Below are positions 20,998-26,563 of a stretch of 26,563 nt of DNA, one piece after another; position 1 is the first letter of the stretch; each line of letters opens with the position of its first letter. The notes beneath the pieces are model-generated. The model was not told the origin of the DNA, did not search any database, and saw only the letters and a list, made by a program, of their open reading frames with translations. The DNA comes from Saccoglossus kowalevskii. Lineage: Eukaryota > Hemichordata > Enteropneusta > Harrimaniidae. The position numbers and the translations under genes are program-made. The stretch spans positions 748,074 through 774,636 of the forward strand of contig NW_003108083.1 of assembly GCF_000003605.2 (NCBI RefSeq), in the 5' to 3' direction.

Positions 20998-21640
20998 ACA
21001 ATTGAATCTCACACAGGGAACTCGCCCATCTAAAATGTTAACTAACATTAAGTATGTTAAATGCTGTTGGCCTCCTGACAGCAATATATATATATATATA
21101 TCAGTCACCCATCATGTTACCACATTAAGCAGGTTTTCCATTGTTATTTTTTGCACTGGACATGGACAAGGCAATTCAACACATGTCCACTTCCTGTCAT
21201 CAGAGTGCCTCACTTAACAAAGTACCTTGCATCGCTGTTGGCCAATCAACTTCCTATCCACCAAATTATGTTGGCAGTTTATTTGCGGCAGATGTCATCA
21301 AACGTGAACGACAATTAGTCCTTGTCATCAGAGAATGCGTCACATCATATACCACAGTGTGTCTCATAGAAGACGCGCACAGTGAAATGCTATGCAATGC
21401 CCTTCTACGACTTTGAACAGGCCCAGCCATAATGACCGCCTTTTTTGAAAGTTTCATCTGAATATTGAAATCGGCCGCATCAAGAATCACAACAAAAAAT
21501 GCAGATAGAGCAATACAAGAAGTTGAGGATGTCAGGATCCTCTATGTGTAACTCTTACACCACTATCCATCTCTATAATGATCGCTCACGTTAATTCTTG
21601 CATCCATTCGAGAGGTTTATCGGCAGAAAGAGACCAATTT
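20998..21640 (+). pseudogene. Gypsy integrase remnant
   Basis: LNLTQGTRPSKMLTNIKYVK (about 21002-21061) belongs before the integrase zinc-binding region and is joined in frame directly to the end of the RT segment, so RNase H is lost. DMDKAIQH and CHQSASLNKVP (about 21157-21230) are the remains of the HHCC zinc finger. FAADVIKRERQLVLVIRECV (about 21282-21341) carries the first catalytic Asp of the DDE core. The later core, with AIQEVEDV (about 21512-21535, bearing the catalytic Glu helix), is in another frame. A 17-base AT run near 21085 interrupts the zinc-binding part. Confidence 0.78.
21084..21101. repeat. short (AT)n run
   Basis: Nine AT dinucleotides inside the retroelement integrase remnant, probably grown after the element decayed. 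Confidence 0.9.
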
Positions 21641-22134
21641 ACCAACCTCCCACTAGTTACCGTAAACTTAGTATAGACTGACACGCGAATATCTAGGCTA
21701 ACCATCAAATCAGTGAGGTATCAACATCCCCTAATAAAACAAAACCACTACTACACCTGCACTTGTCATAGGTGACCCCCAGTCTACTTGCACTGTGACC
21801 GCAATAATTGTCCATTATTGCCACTTAGTAACTAATGTCAATGACCCATGCTGCAATATTCACAAGTTCTGCGGTAATTAACCTCAGACAAATGTCATGC
21901 CGTGTCAAAGAGTCGGAATGTTACATCTTCGAAAAATGTAGATCAGAACCCTGTGCAACAGCTTCCTGATGAAGATGAAACTCCTCTAACTTCAGCACAA
22001 CAACTAGTACTTGCTTCGGAAACAGGTTGTACTGACGCTACTTTAGCAAATGAGTCAACATACATCTCCTACTGACGCAACACCAACATCGATCTCCGAT
22101 TAAAAATACTCCAATACGATACAACCCGTTCACA

Positions 22135-22548
22135 GTGGTACTTATTCTCTTTTCCAGAGATCCTTGCGGCCAGAATACCGAAAGTATCTCTGCCACCACA
22201 TACCGCCATTTTGTGGTGATACACCACAATATTTTTTACTACGCCAATTATTTGCGTATTTTGTTATTATAGGGATCTCGTGTTGATTTATTCCGGCTGA
22301 TGAAATTATTTTCTTTTGTAAATTATAACCATTTCACTGTTTTCAGTGCGATTACGAATACATCGTTATCGACAAAATATTTTAAAACTTGTTTACCAAT
22401 ATGACGAAATCAACACAAGAGCGCTCTAATACGCCAAAAATACGCCTAGTGAAAGTTTTGTGACGTTTTACTATAAAATGGCAGTGTGTGGCGGAAGAGA
22501 TACTTCTTGCCGCAAGGATCTCTGGGAAAGAAAATGAGTACGCGGTTT
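22135..22548. repeat. large imperfect inverted repeat (foldback)
   Basis: The left arm (about 22135-22290) in reverse complement matches the right arm (about 22407-22548). Matching words include AATCAACAC(G/A)AGA, AAAATGGC(G/A)GT(A/G)TGTGG, AGAGATACTT and GCCGCAAGGATCTCTGG(A/G)AAAG. The right arm lacks about 8-9 bases after AGAGATACTT. The centre of about 115 bases is unmatched. It could be two opposed copies of an LTR or other repeat, a foldback element, or a duplicated promoter/first exon. It lies directly after the Gypsy remnant. Confidence 0.75.
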
Positions 22549-24451
22549 GGACGAAAGTGGATTACGCTGTGTCATACCCCGCCTCCTCAGAGAATGCTGA
22601 GAACACGCGCGACCGAAAGCGCGAACGTTCACCGAGTTTTAGAACGTTCCAAGCTATGCAGAGCGCGATTTCGATTTACTACGTCGTGACTGTATAACCA
22701 AAACAGCAAAAAATCGCTGGTGGTAATATTTACTCAAGATTTACAAGATTTGCATGATGTGTACGACCTATTGTTGTTTATACAGTCCTGGTGAATAGGT
22801 TAAAATTCAATAATTACTCTGAATTCGCGGCTCTAAATGTATTTTTTTTATTATTTCAATGATATATTGTACTGGAAGTTTGACTCAACAGTTGTTGCCT
22901 ACTGCTCTGGGAAGGAGAACACCGATCTGACGCATAGAGTGCCGGGAGTTTGTTTCGATCCTAATCGACGGTCGGCATGTATTTTCCGGATATAATAAAT
23001 TGCGTCTGTGATTTCTTTACTAAAGAATGATAAATATTGTAGAAATAAACTGGCTCTAAAATTGCGTGAATCTGCATTTAGTTTACAGACAAGGCTTCCT
23101 GTAACGACACATCGGGAAACACCCCTAAGCTTCAAAAACACTATATTTTGACAACCCCTATTCAGACACACGGTATCGTTATACATCATTAATTCGTATT
23201 CTTGTCTTGTGTGCCAATTAAATCAATAACGTTTTTGATCGATAAAATAAATAGTAATTATTTGTAATAGGAATAGAATTAGAAAAAAATGTAATGATGG
23301 CACGCGATGGCAGCTTGATATTGAGCGAGATTATTCAAATGATTAGTTAGATCATTGTTAGAATAACAATCAGAACTTCAAACACATACATTCACGTATC
23401 AGGTAATTCAAGGCATCTATACATGGCGACATTTACCCGAATCATAATTGAATCTGGATTTGATGAAGCATAAAATATCTATGAACAGTTTGTTAGAAAA
23501 CAAACGTGCAAATCTAGCCCGGGAATTATTTTAGAAATAGGTTTTTATACACAGAAATGAAATAGTGAAGGCTGTATAGTACTATTGCAATCGCCAAAAG
23601 GTATTTTTTGCCGGTGTACGTTTGTTGGTTGGTTGGTATGCAGAATAAATTAAAAAGTTATAAATGAAATCTCATGACGTGTTGCCCTTGAAAACAAGTA
23701 CTACTCGAGGGATATGATCTCGTGCCTAAAAAAATATGTTAATTTCATTCAGGCCGGGCGGGCGGACCAATTTTAACTTTAGTTGTTTTATACATTACGA
23801 AATAAATTTTTTGATAAAACTTAAGTCGCATAATGAACTTATGTATTCTTCGAAAATACGCAGATCGATTCAGGGTCATTAATCTCAGTTGTTCATAGAC
23901 AAATTTGTTCAAGGATGTCGGAACACATTTCTTCCAATCAAAAGTGAATTGTAATCTGCGTGCGACCGAACATTGTTGGTACCTCAGGTGTAGTTCTTAA
24001 CAACAGCATTTTCAGTTGTACATAATATTCAATGACCCGAACTGATGTGCTTTGTTGATGTTAATGCTTAACACAATTATGCGCTTGGAAAAACATTGAT
24101 AAAGCATGTACATGATGGATGAAACGACACAGAACTAACCATGCTGAATAATAAACTATGTTGGGCACGTGGCACGATATACCAACAGCTCTAAAATCAA
24201 CATTGGTTCATAATATGTTGAATTTAATGAAAATCTTGATGTACAGTGAATAAAATGATTAACTAATTTAAAAAATATGTTTTTACCAGAATGTTATCCT
24301 AGTAAAAAATGCATATCATGGTAGAATACGTGTAACAATTATTGTCATTGATTTGATGTTGATTTACAGAATATTATGAATACTCTTTTTCCGTCTAAGA
24401 TTAGGTTGTGACGTATATCCATTGTCATAAACAAAGTTTCTTTCCACTTAG
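22549..24451. other. intergenic, no gene supported
   Basis: A small frame at 22488-22697 continues out of the right arm of the inverted repeat but has no known domain. The minus-strand frame at 22899-23189 (96 codons) is unrecognised. The rest is AT-rich non-coding DNA. Confidence 0.45.
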
Positions 24452-24489
24452 GTACATCTAACGTGACGGAAATGACAAGTTGTATCAAG
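24452..24489 (+). other. possible 38-bp micro-exon
   Basis: A good acceptor (TTTCTTTCCACTTAG) ends at 24451 and a good donor (CAAG/GTGAGT) starts at 24490. One phase of the 38 bases is open: it has two leading bases, then twelve codons reading TSNVTEMTSCIK. No neighbouring exon is visible, so this may be chance. Confidence 0.2.
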
Positions 24490-24599
24490 GTGAGTTTGTG
24501 CACCTTAATAGTTGGGACTAGCTAATGTGATTACACATACAAACAGTAGAATACAACTAGTTTTAACTCGATGGAAAACCAGAATGCCATTGACCAATA

Positions 24600-24985
24600 A
24601 CCATAATGATTGTCTGCATTATACAAAGCACTTACCTAATAGTCATGGGAATGGAATCTATTACTCTGTAAAACACTTACCAATCAATCAATGACAACCT
24701 GTAATGTATAACTTTATGAAACATTATACAAAGCACTTACTAATAGGTCTATGACTACATGTGACGTACATTGTGAAATGTAGAAATGTATTATATAAAG
24801 CACATGCCAATCAATCAAGGATAACATTTAATGTATTACTTTATGAAACATTATATTAAACACTTACCATTCAGTCAATGATTATATGCAATCCATCACT
24901 TTGTGGAACATCATACAAAGGACTTGCCAATTAGTCAAGGACTACATGTGACGTATTACATTGTGAAATATACAAAACTGTGTTA
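24600..24985. repeat. degenerate tandem repeat, about 52-66 bp period
   Basis: The word CATTATACAAAGCACTTACC and variants recur near 24616, 24668 (second half only), 24722, 24788, 24850 and 24908. Each is followed by a CAATCAATCAATGAC-like word, then ACATGTAATGTATTAC-like and TTTGTGAAAC-like words. Spacing varies between about 52 and 66 bases. Non-coding. Confidence 0.8.
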
Positions 24986-25364
24986 GTGTTTGACTGAGGG
25001 ACCAAACCACGTGTAGTTCATGTGATAACGACAAACGGTTCGTCACAGTCAGTGACGAGCATATAATTGAGATACAGAAAGTCTAGAGACGGTGTCATTA
25101 TTATCTGACATTATACACTAGGTTTGAAGGTAAACATAAATCCTCACGAGTATAAAACTACATAATATAGCAAGCTGTAATGATGACAATTTCATCCGGG
25201 TGATATTACTGTGTCAGGACTATCGCACACTCATCGAAGCATGAACTGTTACGATAAAAGTAATGTTATTCTGTTACAATACAAATTGTAATTCTTTTTA
25301 AGGTGGTTCTTTGTTTTGCGAAATGTTATGTGAGGCTAATGGGATGCTACACTGAAGCTGTACC
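24986..25364. other. intergenic spacer between two tandem repeats
   Basis: No gene or repeat recognised. Confidence 0.45.
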
Positions 25365-26065
25365 AAATGTTTAGTCACTACCATCCCAACGGGAACCCCA
25401 CAAGCGAACCAAATGAAAGGCGTGTCCTGAAAGATCTTGTCTGTTGGCTCCAACAATATATCTAAAAATATGCCGTTTCTGATGCTGCCATGAAAGGTCC
25501 TATCAAATAAAAACTGGGCTATTATCTGTGTGATGCGACATAAAACCCAGGACATTGTTTATAGACAGCTAGCTCAACAGGAGCCCCATAGGCGGACCTA
25601 GATTTTTAAGTGCTGAAATATCTTAATGGTGGTCTCCAACAAAATATCTACAAGCCCCTCAGGTGTTTCCATAAAGAAATTCTAACAAACAAAACTGAGC
25701 AATAATCTGTTGGACACGGCACAGAAACTCGACCCACTGTTTAATGACAGCCGACACAACTGGGATTCAACATGCGGGCCTACACAAAACTATATACAGT
25801 GCTGAGATACTGTTGAGTGGCTTTAATAGAAAGTATTCAAGCAGTCTCTGCTGCTTCAATAGAAAATTGTAACAAGCAAAATTGAGCTATTATATGTAGG
25901 ATGTGACACAGACTCTCGACCCATTGTTTATTGACAGTAACTCAAAAAGGTCACCACAAGCGGACATATAAAATCTATATAGACAAGTAAAAGCTGGAAT
26001 ACCTCGGTGAAGAGTATTCAATCTTCTGCCGCTGTTTCCATGAAAGTTTCTTTCATTGTTTACAC
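25365..26065. repeat. degenerate tandem repeat, about 186-bp period, nearly four units
   Basis: The marker (A/T)CCCCA(C/T)AAGCG-like word recurs at about 25393, 25581, 25764 and 25950, with spacings of 188, 183 and 186. Within units the order is conserved: CTCCAACAAAATATCTA, then GCTGTTTCCATGAAAG, then CTAACAAACAAAACTGAGC, then ATTATCTGTTGGATG, then CGACCCATTGTTTATTGACA. Units differ considerably, so this is an old array. No frame is conserved between units. Confidence 0.85.
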
Positions 26066-26280
26066 AACACTCGATGAACTATATTTGCTGACGATTGTTC
26101 ATTTCTCGTGATCATAATTATTTGTGGCCATGAATGTATGAACTTAGGACTGCTAGTTTACAACACTCAAATACCACATTATGTCAATGCGACATTATAA
26201 TACATACATAAACAAAGCAACATGCTCAGTTGTTCTTGATTCCCCCTAACGTCACTGTATTGAACATTATTTTACGTGGA
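26066..26280. other. intergenic, nothing recognised
   Basis: Short spacer between the 186-bp array and the 26.3-26.5 kb repeat pair. Confidence 0.45.
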
Positions 26281-26515
26281 AGCTACAGAATATATGTAAT
26301 ACGATGTATTGAAGACGTTTTGAAAATTTGAATTATCTAATTAGCCAAGCGATCTTTTCATTTCATTAGAGACATGTCGCTCTTTGTTATATTACAGGCC
26401 GGTATGACACAAACCCAGTACCCAGTACCATCAATGCATTTTCTTTATTTGACATGGGTGACACATGTAATACAATGTATTGGATCCGTTTTGAATGTTT
26501 GAAATATTTATTTCT
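26281..26515. repeat. diverged direct repeat pair, about 172 bp apart
   Basis: ATATGTAATACGATGTATTG with GACGTTTTGAAAATTTGAATTA (near 26292-26336) matches ACATGTAATACAATGTATTG with ATCCGTTTTGAATGTTTGAAATA (near 26464-26508). The offset of about 172 bases suggests the start of another degenerate tandem array running out of the window. An acceptor-like TATATTACAG ends at 26398 between them. Confidence 0.6.
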
Positions 26516-26563
26516 CTATACAAACTTTTTTTTGTTAGGAGTGCTGGTATGTGGTTACTGTGA

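Larger units (their letters stand above)
19690..22070 (+). mobile_element. pol: Gypsy-type LTR retrotransposon, decayed pol region
   Basis: Successive plus-strand fragments, in several frames, read as one retroelement polyprotein: protease/RT junction (19695-19925), reverse transcriptase (20040-20990) and integrase (20998-21640), then a C-terminal tail with a low-similarity acidic segment near 21975-22050. Stops and shifts separate the pieces, and parts of the RT and all of the RNase H region are deleted. Gag, protease catalytic site, primer-binding site and LTRs were not found. The module order and wording fit Ty3/Gypsy elements of marine invertebrates. It is an inactive relic. Confidence 0.85.

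Noticed and set aside
22899-23189. 96-codon minus-strand frame
   Set aside because: No recognisable domain; amino-acid content is what AT-rich non-coding DNA would give.

Overview
The window looks like a piece of an animal nuclear genome, most likely a marine invertebrate. It is AT-rich, has long non-coding stretches, carries one near-intronless rhodopsin-class receptor gene, and is littered with degraded non-LTR and LTR retrotransposons, short inverted-repeat (MITE-like) elements and tandem satellites. The retroelement types would fit a hemichordate, another invertebrate deuterostome or a similar phylum, but the sequence alone does not fix the species. Nothing bacterial (operons, RBSs, CRISPR) is present.

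Layout. 1-1410: minus-strand L1/Tx1-type LINE, running off the left edge, with a clean reverse-transcriptase frame nearest the edge and broken frames upstream. 1444-1800: weak degenerate tandem repeat. 2167-2308: (TTTA)n microsatellite. 2685-2991: first copy of a TTAA-flanked inverted-repeat element; further copies lie at 9673-9807 and 18034-18199. 3905-4157 and 13842-14106: two copies of a second dispersed element. 7070-7421: a third possible inverted-repeat element. 9140-9626: 3' tail of a CR1/L2-type LINE ending in a 28-bp tandem duplication. 9930-12706: an 82-bp satellite interrupted by a 772-base assembly gap, with a clear dimeric higher-order pattern left of the gap.

14881-15927 is the only well-supported host gene: a class A GPCR of 348 residues with a candidate splice acceptor just upstream. 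16034-16509 is an apparently exact 238-bp tandem duplication that carries an open 61-codon reading frame twice on the minus strand. 19690-22070 is a decayed Gypsy-type LTR-retrotransposon pol region (protease/RT junction, reverse transcriptase, integrase) with internal deletions. It is followed by a large imperfect inverted repeat at 22135-22548. The right end (24.6-26.56 kb) is made of degenerate tandem repeats with periods near 60, 186 and 172 bp, plus a few splice-site-like signals that may belong to a gene extending to the right.

No functional pathway links these features. The window reads as a receptor gene in repeat-rich intergenic DNA. The most unusual items are the three-copy TTAA element family, the higher-order satellite, the recent 238-bp duplication with its Cys/His-containing frame, the foldback structure after the Gypsy remnant, and the atypical transmembrane signature of the receptor.
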